Origin: Chrysoperla carnea
Taxonomy: Eukaryota > Arthropoda > Insecta > Neuroptera > Chrysopidae
NCBI RefSeq assembly: GCF_905475395.1
Contig: NC_058338.1
Span: 9,314,935-9,378,934 of the forward strand
DNA length: 64,000 bases
Direction: 5' to 3'
Shown: one piece after another, positions 11,400 through 22,766 of the stretch
How positions within the stretch are numbered: the stretch's first letter is position 1
Layout: every line of letters starts with the position of its first letter
Notes under the pieces: model-generated
The model's input: the letters and a program-made list of their open reading frames with translations, nothing else
Databases searched by the model: none
Told to the model about the DNA's origin: nothing
Made by a program: the position numbers and the translations under genes

Positions 11400-13471
11400 A
11401 CACATCTATAGAAATTAATCTGTGGTTTAATTTTGCTTTAATCTAAGAACCTTTTCCTTTCACGTGACGCGTAAAATTTTTGATTGGACGCACGAGCTTC
11501 AACTGTACGTATATCCTTTTTTTATTTTTCTTATAGGAATATAATTGAAAAACTAAGGGAAAATCATGTTGACCCCTAATCTTTCATAACGGTTGCATAG
11601 AGAGATTTTGCCATGTCTCATTTCAAAACATTTATTCAAAATTTCAAATGGATAGTCAATTACCTACTAGAAAAACGACAACGAACAAAATTACGTCTAC
11701 TGTAGGGTGTCTGCTCGAAAACTCTCATCTCGAGAATTCAAAGAAGATCAAAAAGAACAAAAATGTACAAAAAAAAAGGGATAAATACTCTCTTTTTTGG
11801 CAATAAATCTGATATAATTAAAAAATACACCACTTTTCTCGAGATACTCGAAAAATTCGAGAGTTCTAGAGCCTCTAGGAATAAAAAAAGGTCCAGGAAC
11901 CAGTCCCTAGTCTGGAGGAAAACTGTTCTTTACATATCGACATGTTATCTTACACCCTTTCAACTACTTTTCAGAAAGGACTTGTAATTTTTGAGATCAT
12001 ATAGTAAAGTGATGTCTATATTGCTATATTGTTTATATTACATTAGCCCATCATCAATATTAAGAACAAATTCTGATTTCATCATCATATAGGAAATGAT
12101 TTTATATATATTAATAGTCTGTTTACTTTCGTTATAATATACATCACATTATATACATTTCATAGAAATACAATAATTCAATTATTCTATGTAACATAAA
12201 CTATATTATTCAATCATGTTATGCTAAACTAACCAATCAACCTCATAGGACATAGAAACAATATAGACCATGGGCATAGGCATGGACGTACACGTATTAA
12301 GGTGGCTCTTGACATCGAATGTCCAAAAATTGAAAAAGTTTGATAGGAATGATAATGATCGTTTAGAAATGTAGATCATTTTGAACAGATACTAAGGGAA
12401 ACGATTCAAGGAATCACTTCCGAGATATCTAGAAGTGTAGTTAAACAATTTTGTAAAAGAACAATTACATGTATGGAACGCGAAGGTGAACGAACGTTGA
12501 GGCAAAAACGAATTGTTTTTACTTGCGCCAACAATAATAATTGTAACGTAATGTATGAAAAATAAATGTTCTGTATTAATTATTTTATTTTTAATGTTTC
12601 AAATTAGCTAATGAGCATTTTAAGTACGATGACTGGTTAATTTGGATAACAGATAACGTTTTTTCCTAAGTATAATTGAAAATTGAAGTGAAAACAAAAC
12701 ATTCCTTTCGTTAACCATTCATTCATTCCTTCTTTTACAAAATTGTTTAAATATACTCCTACACTGAAAAAAAAATTACAGTAATGGCAACTTCATCCCG
12801 AAGTTGGCCATTTAATATTAAAATAAAGTAAAAATACTTTCAAGCAATTTCCTAATGATCGGAACAAGTACAGCTAAATTGATACAAAATCACTGAAGTT
12901 AAATCAACAAAATCATTACATCTATGAAAGACATTGAATTTAGTTTAAAGTCATGCATTTTATTGATGGAAAATAAAATAGTAATTAGTTTTAATATATA
13001 ATCGTGTAAATAAAGCGAATCGATTAATTAAAAGTTAATTTCATTGCGTTTCTTTTAAATAGAGGATTTGGTTATTATGAACATATATCTATCATGTCTA
13101 GTCTATATGTGATTGTGTCAGCTACATGAAGTTGAAGTTGTTACTAACTTACAGAAAGTTTAAAATAAGCGTTACATTTTAAGATTGTGAGATTAATTAC
13201 ATTTTTCGTCATTAGTCAGCACGATAATATTTAAAATGAGTGGACAGTATTGAAAGCTTTAAAACAATAGTACATAATACAAGAATATATGCATCATTAG
13301 AATAATAACATTTAGATTCTGAGGTAAAACGGTCCTCATTCATATTTTTATAGATAGGTATAAAATGTTATGATTTAAAAGCTTCAACATAAACTAATTA
13401 AAATATGATTTTCAATTCAATTAAATAGCAAACCTACCTGTATTATTTATATAGTATATACCTGCATATCA
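11400..13471. other. Intergenic DNA, nothing recognised
   Basis: Open frames here are short and AT-biased. No RNA gene and no repeat shared with the rest of the window was identified. Confidence 0.35.
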
Positions 13472-14222
13472 ATGAAGTACCTTTCTTCCGTTAAAGAGAT
13501 CCCTTTCAGAAAATTATATTACGCTACTACAATATTTCTCTACAAAGCACATCTTATTGTTATTAGAGATCGAAATATAGATATTGAGAAAATTGAGCCA
13601 TCGTGGGAAGCCGGACAGATGAGAAACGACGCAATTGGACTTGAATATATCGATAGTGGACCTGAATGCACTATACACCAATTCACTCGAGCATACAGAC
13701 AGTTATTTCTGGAAATAGATTATAGTCTTCGAAAACGTGGCTCTCAGGACGACACTACTGAACTCCCAGGGAGTTAGGTTAGGTTAGGTTAGAGTGGCTG
13801 CCTTGGATTGGGACACATCTAGACCATAGGGTCCGTTATGATACCGAAAAAAGGTTGTCCCATCCACGGCCACAACTCTATGAATCATTTGGAGCTGTTT
13901 AAGAAGAGCAGAAGTGCTTTGACGTCAACGGACTTCAGGTCGGAGAGCGCAAGAGAGTTAGGTATGTAGGTCGTGAAAGATCAAAGAGACATATAGTAGA
14001 CGAATGATTACCTCGGCTGTCTAACTATCGCGCTACATATTCGAGTATGTGCAATCTCTGTAACACAACACTGGTGACATGGGAACGACTTCTCGTGCTC
14101 AAATCATCCAGGTTACCTTTACATAAACACGAAGTTATATTGAAATGGCGCTTGCAATTGATAGCTCAGACATCGCCACCAGAAATATGCCGGGTTGATC
14201 GACAGCGCCTAATATGTTTATG
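13472..14222 (+). pseudogene. Unrecognised coding-like sequence split by a retrotransposon fragment
   Basis: A 101-codon frame (13472-13777) has normal amino-acid composition (for example EPSWEAGQMRNDAIGLEY and HQFTRAYRQLFLEIDY) and breaks exactly where an inverted non-LTR 3' end begins (13776). Beyond that insert, at about 14023-14222, another frame resumes with protein-like content (CNLCNTTLVTWERLL, then KHEVILKWRLQLIAQ) and ends in a stop. This is consistent with one old coding sequence interrupted by the insertion. I do not recognise the family; it could also be part of another transposon's ORF. No splice sites were confirmed. Confidence 0.35.
13776..13975 (-). mobile_element. Non-LTR retrotransposon 3' end, inverted, with AACCT tail
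   Basis: Read on the minus strand, this repeats the end of the element at 3980-4290: coding end (GTTGACGTCAAAGCACTTCT...TTAAACAGCTCCAAATG), then 3' UTR with GACCCTATGGTCTAGATGTG, then a tail of about four AACCT units. On the plus strand the tail reads (TTAGG)n. The element is 5'-truncated to about 200 bases. Confidence 0.8.
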
Positions 14223-14229
14223 ATTCCTA

Positions 14230-16087
14230 CAGAACTTGGAAATGGCAAAAATTTATATAATATTACCAACAAAATGGTGGATAAGTCAAGTTCATAGATA
14301 ATCACATTCGCTACTGTAAAGGTTCGCCAGAAAGACCACGGTTTGACACTCGGCTAGCCAGTGAATACTGAGTATAACGATTACTTCATAGACATTACTG
14401 AAAATTTTATTACGATAGAATCAGAATATGAAGTAGTAAACTTAAGAATTAAACAGGAAACATTCGACAGGAACGTTAATAATTAAATAGATGATTCCTA
14501 TAAACAAAGGTTCTTGACAACAATAGACAGCAAACATTGGATGGGAAAATATATTTCATCGCACATTAGATTAATTAATAATTTAAACAAAAAATTGAGC
14601 CTCTTGAGGGTTCTGTATAAACTCTCTGAGAAATTTTTAGTTTTATAATAAATCTATCTTACGTTTTATTTTACTTTAAGAGCTATTTCAAAACATTGAT
14701 GGCGCTAACTACACTAAAGAACTAAATTTAGACTTCTATAATTTATTACATATAGTTTTATTACACGTATTTGATGATTTTTTTTTACTTTTCAGAGAAA
14801 ACTTGATGTTGAATTTTATTACATTTGGACAATTATTTTTTGAGTAACATATTAGTTACTGATAAATCTTTATTGGCTTAATTCAATAGTGCTCATAGCT
14901 CCTTAAATATTGCCTTTTGGACAAATGTATAAGGCAATTAAAATTGTTCATTGTCCATGTTTTTTGCTGATAATGTAGCATTTTATGGATGAACGAATTT
15001 TTTAAATCGGCTAAGTAGAGAACTCAAAAATGAAGATTTGTATATATTTTTACACAGACTTTCATTCCCTATATAAATTTCGAAAAATCCTTTCAAAAAT
15101 GACACCTGTAGTATAAAATCAATATCCTCTCGAAATTTCAAACTTCTATCATTAGCAATTTAAGCGGGGCATCAATATATCAGTCGTTTCCCCCCCCCCT
15201 TTGAAAGGTTTCTGATTTTAAGCTGTATATTTAAAGAAACATTTTTAAAAAATCATCAAAATCGGAGCTGTTATTGAGGTTCCCTAAGAATGGCTATTTT
15301 ATGTATTCCTTTATCCGCCTGCTAACAGCCTGACAATCCCACATACATGCTTTTTTCTTGTTAAAATTAAAATTACTTTTGCATTGTGGACACCTTAAAG
15401 CGTAAATTTAGGATAAAAATTTCTTTTATTTTTCCGAGTGGAAATTTCAATCAGTCAGTTTGATTCTATAATGATTTCGATGAGCATGAACGCTAAGAAA
15501 TTCGCTACGTGTAGGAGCTGTGAAAAACCTGTTAAATTTCTTTTCAAGCTATATGTATATTCTGTATTTGCAAATTATTCTACAGAATCCTAATTGATAT
15601 CAAATTAAAATTAATCCTATTATTTTATACATTATCACAATTCAATTTTTATTAATAAAATAATTCATTTTCATTACAAACAAACAAAAAAAATAATAAA
15701 CCCTTCTGAACCGAGATCAACCCCTGTAAAGAGGAGGGTATCGGAGGTACAGTTAATAATACATTCATTATTGAATGTTTAGTTGTTGATAATAATATAC
15801 ATATATGTATAATATACTCCTTTACAAATGAATAACCATTTGTATATGAATGTTATAATTTATTTTTTATATATAAAATATTCCAGCAATGTACTCTTAC
15901 ATTTCCGTCAAACTATCCGTAAATCAGTAATATGCGTAAGTGAATATCAGCATATTCTTGATTTGTAAACGTAAAGTCAATAAATTAATCTCAAAATTAC
16001 AACTTAAAAAATTAAAAAAACAAACATAAAGAATCAAATGTCACCATAACAACGATATGGCAAAACAATTACATGGCCTATTAGATT
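14230..16087. other. Intergenic DNA with old element debris
   Basis: No gene seen. The stretch 15150-15340 (CATCAAAATCGGAGCTGTTA and flanks) matches 7324-7370 inverted. A run of nine to ten Cs lies at ~15190. The rest is AT-rich spacer. Confidence 0.4.
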
Positions 16088-16190
16088 TATTATACCATGT
16101 ATATATGAAATATATCAAGGTATACTAAGTTTAGTCCCAAGTTTGTAACGGTTAAAAATATTGATGGTACCAACAAAATTTTGGTATTGG
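16088..16190 (-). repeat. Family A repeat, right-end fragment, inverted
   Basis: Reads on the minus strand as the family A right end: ATATTTTTAA, then GTTACAAACTTGGGACTAAA, CTTAGTATACCTTGATATAT and CATGGTATAA. Only the last ~100 bases of the family are present. Confidence 0.75.
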
Positions 16191-16404
16191 TCTGGGTAAC
16201 CTAAAATTTCTCGCTATTGAACGACTAAGTCCCCAAAAATTTCGGGCTTGTTGAATATAATTCTATGTACCAGCCACCATTATACAATTATTTGGGTTGG
16301 AATGTTGTAAATATAATAAGTAAACTATATCCATTAAAGTCTTTTAATATTTCAAATGAAAGACCATGTGTGTACATGTTCCTATGCTAATAATAACGTC
16401 TATA

Positions 16405-16728
16405 TATATTAGTCCGCAGGACAGCACCCTGTTTGTTGAAGGCTCAATACGTACTTGAAACTGCGTGAGTAGCTTCCTTTTGGCGAGTCTACCAAACTTT
16501 CTCTCTACGACTTTTTTTCGAAAGTGTTGCATTTTCAAATGAGCAAATTGTGTCCGACAAATTTCCTGTTGCGTATCTTCAGACCGATAGCTTTAATATG
16601 AAGTTATCATGCCCTCATGTCGTACAGAGAAAATTTGGTAGACTCGCCAAAAGGAAGCCACTCACGAAGTTTCAAGTATATATTAATCATTTAACAAAAA
16701 GGGTGCTTTCTCGCGGACTATACGTAAC
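16405..16728. repeat. Family C fold-back element (head-to-head inverted copies)
   Basis: The left arm (16405-16545, minus sense) and the right arm (16541-16728, plus sense) are copies of one unit placed head to head. The unit contains GACAAATTTCCTG, then TTTGGTAGACTCGCCAAAAG, then TTTCAAGTA, then GGGTGCT.TC..GCGGACTA. Each arm has an open frame with the shared peptide core FGRLAKRK-x-LT-x-FQV. Other copies: 24330-24528 (single, plus) and 26325-26725 (inverted pair again). No known protein family was recognised; see findings. Confidence 0.7.
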
Positions 16729-16799
16729 GACAAATAAACCAACCCTGGATACATGGCATCGAGCTAGCTCGTGTGATACGTACCTATTACATACCTAGC

Positions 16800-18037
16800 T
16801 AACCAACCAACGCCGAACTAAACACCTGGCTCGTTCCATCCATTATTTCTTCTACTGTCTGGTAAATAAATTATAATAACTAATAATAAAATTCATTTAA
16901 ACAATACGAAATTATGAAAAAAAAAAGTGACTGCCGTGCTTAAAATGATGTCTATTTGTCCATCTGTTCGAGGTACGATAAACTTCAATATAATTGAATT
17001 AATTTTTTATAATTTTAGATCTTTTTTACAAAAATTTCATTTTAACTGTTATTTTATTTGAGAGGTAATTCTACAAAATATAACGGGGAATCATTGCTAT
17101 AATTACACACAAAATAGGGATCATTTTACCCTATATAAAGGAGATCATTTTACCCATAAGGACATATTTGAATATCGTCATAAAAACTGACCTGAAATTT
17201 ATTACAAAAAAATAAATTTTACGTTGAAATTTGTCTTACCATAAATCAAAAGCGCTACAATTAATATTTTTGCTACGAAAAACCAAATAGCTTTTATATC
17301 GCCATAAATCGTATTTGTTCAAAGATTAATTTGATCACGTGGAAGCCATTTATCGATAAATATGGCAGATGGAATTAATAATTCACTTAAAACAACGAAA
17401 GATCATTATGTAGCACTTTCGCTTAGATAATTTCTAAGAGTAGGTATATCCTTCAAAACAAAACGTTATTGAAAATTTTCAAAAGCCACTATTGAATAAC
17501 AGAATAAGAATAATATTATTGAATGAATGAAATTTCTTAAATAATTCTATTTCTTTCATGAAAAAAAAACACCATTATACAAAATTAATTAATGTAATTT
17601 CAATTGTTCGAATTTCGACAGGGTTCCGTTTAATATCATTCAACACGTCAATTAGAATAATAGATGTTTTACTCAAAGACATTTTACTACATTGTAGAAA
17701 GTTTTTTTAATTACTGCAACTTAACAATATTCTGATAGATAGAATTAATTTTTATAAATTTTAAAAGCTGCTGTCACTCAAAAAATAATTTTTTTGGGTT
17801 CAATTTATATTGGGGTGGCTTATAGTGTTATAGTCAATTTTACAAGCAATGAAATGCCTGCGACATAAACATATTATTCGCCGAAATCTATATTGACATT
17901 TCAAAATCTATGATTCACCTAATAAAATTTTCCAATCGATATAGTATTATATTAAATAAGTATAATATTTTTAAACACCTACACAAAACAATAATAGTAG
18001 ATAGCACTAGTGTGCAAAGTTCAGTTTTCTCATTAAA
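16800..18037. other. AT-rich intergenic DNA
   Basis: No supported gene or RNA gene. Short open frames have no recognisable content. Confidence 0.35.
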
Positions 18038-18598
18038 AACAAGTGAAAACAAACAATTGACTGACTCAATTGTTGAAATATCATGCATAGATAACGTTGA
18101 TTACTCTACCACATTACACATACGTACATGCCACACATACTTAACTGATATCCCCATATAATAATACATACTATACAATTTACGCCTAATTTGCGCCCTC
18201 ACGGGTAAACAGTGATTTACGAAAAAATGTTTTAAGCAAAAGTTGTTTATTTTTTGATAAGGAACATTTTTTACATTTAAACTTTTGTTCTATCTATAAT
18301 GGTTTACAAGATGGATCCTACGGACCCATAGGTCAAGACCCAATTGACTTATGTTGCTCATTTACGAACTTGACCTCAAATTTTACGTCCTGAGTACACT
18401 GTAAAAATTTCAGCTTGATATCTTTTTTCGTTTTTCGTCACAAACGGACGGATGGACAACCGGAAATGGACTAATTAGGTGATTTTATGAACACCTAAAC
18501 CAAAATTTTGTTCATGGCATCAATATTTTTAAGCGTTACAAACTTGGGACTAAACTTAGTATACCTTGCATATTACATATATGCATGGTATAAAAAGT
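18038..18598 (+). repeat. Family A dispersed element, near full length
   Basis: Left end ACAAGTGAAAACAAACAATT with the AACAATTGAC-type hairpin, right end ATGCATGGTATAAAA. Has the family's usual internal blocks (GTTTACAAGATGGATCCTAC, TTCAGCTTGATATC, GGAAATGGACTAATTAGGTG). Followed after ~360 bases by a second, partial copy with an almost identical right end (18961-19160). Confidence 0.8.
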
Positions 18599-18868
18599 TG
18601 GGCACTCTCGCCAAATAATGTTAACGTGGAAATAGAATATTCCAACTTAAATAATCTTACAGAGGAAGATAAACTACGCTATCTGATTCAGAAAACCGGA
18701 CTGGATAGTCAAGAGTTGGGTACGTCTCATGATCGAACAAGCCACTCCCTCTCTCATCGAAGAACCCACACATTATTATTGGAAATTCCGCCCATTGATA
18801 AAATGATTCCGCCTTTGGCGCTGACCATGAGTTTCTCCAAAGATTGGAAATCCATTAAAAAAAGATTA
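18590..18868 (+). other. Unrecognised coding-like segment next to the tRNA
   Basis: A frame running from the family A end to the tRNA has protein-like composition (NLTEEDKLRYLIQKTGL, then PPIDKMIPPLALTMSFS). I do not recognise it. It lies between two family A copies and directly abuts the tRNA-Gly gene on the opposite strand, so it may be a captured exon piece rather than a gene of its own. No start codon or splice site could be assigned. Confidence 0.3.
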
Positions 18869-18869
18869 A

Positions 18870-18940
18870 TGCATCGTCCGGGAATCGAACCCGGGCCGCC
18901 CGGGTGGCAGGCGAGCATTCTACCACTGAACCAACGATGC
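18870..18940 (-). tRNA. tRNA-Gly (GCC)
   Basis: 71-nt cloverleaf on the minus strand: acceptor GCATCGT/ACGATGC fully paired, discriminator A, D arm with GGTTCAGTGGTAGAAT, anticodon loop CTGCCAC (anticodon GCC), and T arm CCGGG-TTCGATT-CCCGG. A and B boxes are intact. One oddity is the closing pair of the anticodon stem, which is C31-C39 (metazoan tRNA-Gly normally has C-G). That may weaken it or mark it as a diverged copy. No clear T-run terminator follows at once on the minus strand (AATCTTTTTTTAATGG begins about 10 bases downstream, which would serve). Confidence 0.85.
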
Positions 18941-18960
18941 TCTTATGTGTTGAAATGCAA

Positions 18961-19160
18961 ATGTAGCTTGATATCTTTTTTCGTTTTTGAGTTATCGTGT
19001 TGGCAGGCAGACGGACAGACAACCGAAAATGGACTAATTAGGTGATTGTATAAACACCTATACCAAAATTTTGTTCCTAAAATTAATATTTTTAAGCGTT
19101 ACAAACTTGGGACTAAACTTAGTATACCTTGCATATTACATATATGCATGGTATAAAAAC
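18961..19160 (+). repeat. Family A, partial second copy (right part)
   Basis: Begins at TGTAGCTTGATATCTTTTTT and runs to the right end ATGCATGGTATAAAA. Its last ~75 bases are nearly identical to those of the copy ending at 18598, so the two probably arose from a local duplication that now brackets the coding-like segment and the tRNA. Confidence 0.75.
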
Positions 19161-22100
19161 TTAACAGTTAATGTATAAAAGAAGTAAGGCTATGATATTT
19201 AAAGGGGTAGGACGACCCATCACTGATCTTGAGTTCGTTTGTGACTCCCTAAAACTACAAATAGTAAGGCCACAGTACGAGCGGCTTTACCTTTGCCCTT
19301 GATTTTTAAACCGTACATTAAAAGAAAAACATTTCCAGTTACATAAATAAAAGTAATAAAATTGCATTCCGTTCTTATGAGTTTTGTAAACATATTTGAT
19401 ATTAAGATAAGCCGCATTCAAGCACGCAAATTTTCAGACATTTTACAGAACGCAATAAAACAATGTTCGTCTAAGTTATATCGGTCACTTTAAAGGAAGG
19501 AAATAACGTCTGGCCATCAAGGTCATTTTATATAAGGAATAAAATAAATTTTAGTAAAAATACATTAAATAATATTAAAGAGCATGTTAAATAATTACTT
19601 TCTTTTCCTTTTTACATGAAAATGAAAACATATTTAAATATTTATCATGAACAAAATATCTAGCATTAATTTTCACTCAAAAATCTACTACACCAATGTA
19701 AATAATCAATGTACTTCCATAATATTATATAGGTAGAGGTGTTTAGTTTGTACTAGAGTTTAAATAATCATTTTTAATTGGTCTAAAGATAAGATTTTAA
19801 TTTCTTCATTATATTTGAAAATTTTAATTAAAAATACTGCATTTACAGAATGTTCTAAAAGTTCTTAGCCATCCTTTAATGAGGTCTATCTTCTGTGGAA
19901 AGTAAAAATATTTTTCTAGAAAAAGTAGGTCGAATTTGACAATTACAGCACTATCTATGAACATCATTGTAAAGAATAAATTAAAGAATTCTGTAAAATG
20001 GGTAAAGAATTCTGTAAAACGAAATTACCTGCGTAAAACCCCAATCTTTTTTGCGAGTGTTTTGAAGGGGGATAGGTGAGAGGAAGAGAAGTGAAGGTCA
20101 TAAGGAGGTGGTCATTACTTTTAAACCAAGCGAACTTTTCATTTTTTCCTAAAAGACTTGCTAATGACTCACTCCTATGACCACAAACATACATTTTTGA
20201 AAAGAGTGAATTTTTTTTACTTCGAATTTCGAGGTAAATTCTTTATCGAAAGCAACAAAATAATGATTATATCTATTCGTTCTTTATGTATTTCAAATGG
20301 AAGTAATAATGTTATAAATCTATATTATTTTAGGTTAAAATACACAAATAATTCTATAAGAAGGAAAAACGGAAAAATAAAACATAAAAATTAATGTTTG
20401 CCTTTATAATAATTACCTATGCACCATTTTTAAAGTACCTGCCATAATACCTATTTTAATTTAATGTACATTCCGAACACGAAATATTACCTGTTTGGTA
20501 ATTATTGGAAAATAAATAGTTAAATTTGTAAAATTTGTTACTCATTTAAATAAAAATAATTAACTGAAAGTACAGTTGAAGGGACCAAGTAAAAACGCAG
20601 TTGTCATTTTAAGGAATATTTGCAAAATATCTATTAATAATCGCTACAAATTTTTCTTGAAGTGGAAATTCATTGATGTACAGGAAAATCCGAACAAGAT
20701 CGCTGCGTCGAGAGTTGAAGTCCTATCAGCTATCAGCCGTTTTAAAACAACTTTCAATCTGATAGCCCAAATCAGAGTAGAGATATTAACCCGCAATGAA
20801 ATAATTCTGAAGAGGTCTTTTGAACCTATACCTTCATAAATCTCAAAATTTTTGGACAATCTTTCGGGACTTATCTCTCTTCAGATTGAGGATATATGAA
20901 TGGAAATAAGAGTAAAAGCAGATAGGTCCACGGCTACTTATTTGTTCATGTTTCGCGATGTAGACAAGTCGAACTCTACGAAATTATTTCCATTTATCCA
21001 TTATATAAAATTTACTTCCCTCTTACGATTAGTCGATTACAATTACTTCTAAATATCTTCCTTTTTTCTTTTTGTAGAAACGGAATTAGAAGTTAATACT
21101 CATCTGCATTTATTGAACAAGAAGTACCTAGTCATTTAAATGTAATAAACAGGTAATATTGGATAATCCAATGCTTTCAACAACACCTTTATATACATAT
21201 ACATTATCACTGCATTGTTAATCAGGATATCATTTACAAATTTGTACAGTGCTTGAGAGAAATACACGCTTCACTGCGATAATTATCGATTGAAAATATA
21301 TATATATACACCTGCTGTTATTACCAACTGCATATACATTAAAAACATATAATCTAAAGGTGATTCAATTTTGGACTTCTCACAAAAATATAATAAAAAT
21401 ATAAAAAGTGGGATATTTTGACCAAATCCAATTAAATAATTTTGTACTTTTTTAAAAATCCCTTCCATTATTAAGTGAAATTTACTAATATCTATTGATT
21501 ATCATTGACTACTAGTTATCGAATGATTGCCATACCCGTATCTCCCAAATTAGGACACTGATCCAAATTTGGAAAAGAGTTTTTTTGTTACTCTTGGTGC
21601 GCTTATTTTGGTAAGCTGGGTTTCTGTTGTCAATAACAGAGCACGGTGTATATACTCACACTTCCCCGTTGACCTTCGGTTCAATGCATAAGTCTTCAAC
21701 ACATACATTTTCCCCGAATTAAAAATCGGGAATATGCTACTTTTATAAATCAATGAATATACTACACTCTCTTGTATAAATTTTAAATCATTACAATTAT
21801 TCCCAATGCTTTTCCAATAAAGTTATTATTCCCTAATTATATTAAAACAAGATGGGTTGTGCATTTCTCATGTTTACACAAATACATCTTTAAATTAGTT
21901 AAAACATTTGTAGAGGTCGGTAAGTATACCATAAGTTTATAAACATGCCGTCATGTTATATTCGTGTAGTCATTTCGTTATTCTAGAATCTAGACATTCA
22001 TAATATTCCATATTTTATCTATATGAGAGAGATATATATAATTACCCGACTGCGCGACGCAAATGAGTGGTAATGTGTTTATCAGTCTATATATATGCAT

Positions 22101-22519
22101 GCATGTATGCCTTTGCGGCACACTAGAGGCAAAACGCATGAGTCAATTTTGATGATTCTTACATCAATCGATTTCTATTAATCTTCCGAGGTTCACCCAG
22201 TGCTGGATTTAGGCTTAAGTACGTGAGACCGTTCCTAGGCCGGTACAATTTTAGGTGCGGCAATATTTTTGGAAGGTCAAACTTTGAAGGGCAATCCGAA
22301 ATTTTTCAAAAAATGAATTGAATAATCTAATGACTGATTTTACTAGATCAATCTAATATTATCAATTTTAGTCTTGATCGATAAATATTATGAGTACAGT
22401 AAAAGATCGACTGATATAGAAAAATGAAAGAAACCGCTGCATTTTGCTAAAACCTCATGGAATGTGTTTCTCAGGTATCAAATATCATTAGTACAACGCA
22501 TGAATTAGTGGTTCAAATG
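19161..22519. other. Intergenic DNA, no gene supported
   Basis: Several short frames (for example around 19220-19420 minus, 19964-20194 minus, 20576-20859 both strands) have no recognisable domain, and some contain transposon-like text. Simple TA repeats occur near 21295. At 22195-22310 the string CCAGTGCTGGATTTAGGC resembles a DNA-transposon end, but nothing supports it further. Confidence 0.35.
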
Positions 22520-22766
22520 TTTCTATTTGTTAATAAACAATAAATTGTTAATTCAATGAAACGATCAATGTTAAAGTCGACTTACAAAGTTAATAAATAG
22601 GCAACTTGTATAACGTAAATATTAAGTGTTTGTCAAATAATCGAGATCTATTACACATGTATAACGTATACGCAATTCAAGTTGCCTATTTATTAATTTT
22701 ATAAGTCAACTTTAACATTGATCGTTTTATTGAATTAACAATTTATTGTTTATTAACAAATAGAAA
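22520..22766. repeat. Long inverted repeat (98-bp arms, 51-bp spacer)
   Basis: Left arm 22520-22617 and right arm 22669-22766 are reverse complements at about 90 of 98 positions, without gaps. The outer ends begin TTTCTATTTGTTAATAAACA. The spacer contains AATCGAGATCTATTACACA. It has no coding frame. It could extrude as a cruciform or be a MITE-like fold-back element. It is not related to the other families in the window. Confidence 0.92.

Noticed and set aside
13776..13795. Telomere or internal telomeric repeat
   Set aside because: The four TTAGG units are the tail of a non-LTR element, not a chromosome end.
15186..15200. C-run as a G-quadruplex element
   Set aside because: A single homopolymer run with no other G/C tracts nearby; insufficient for a structured element.
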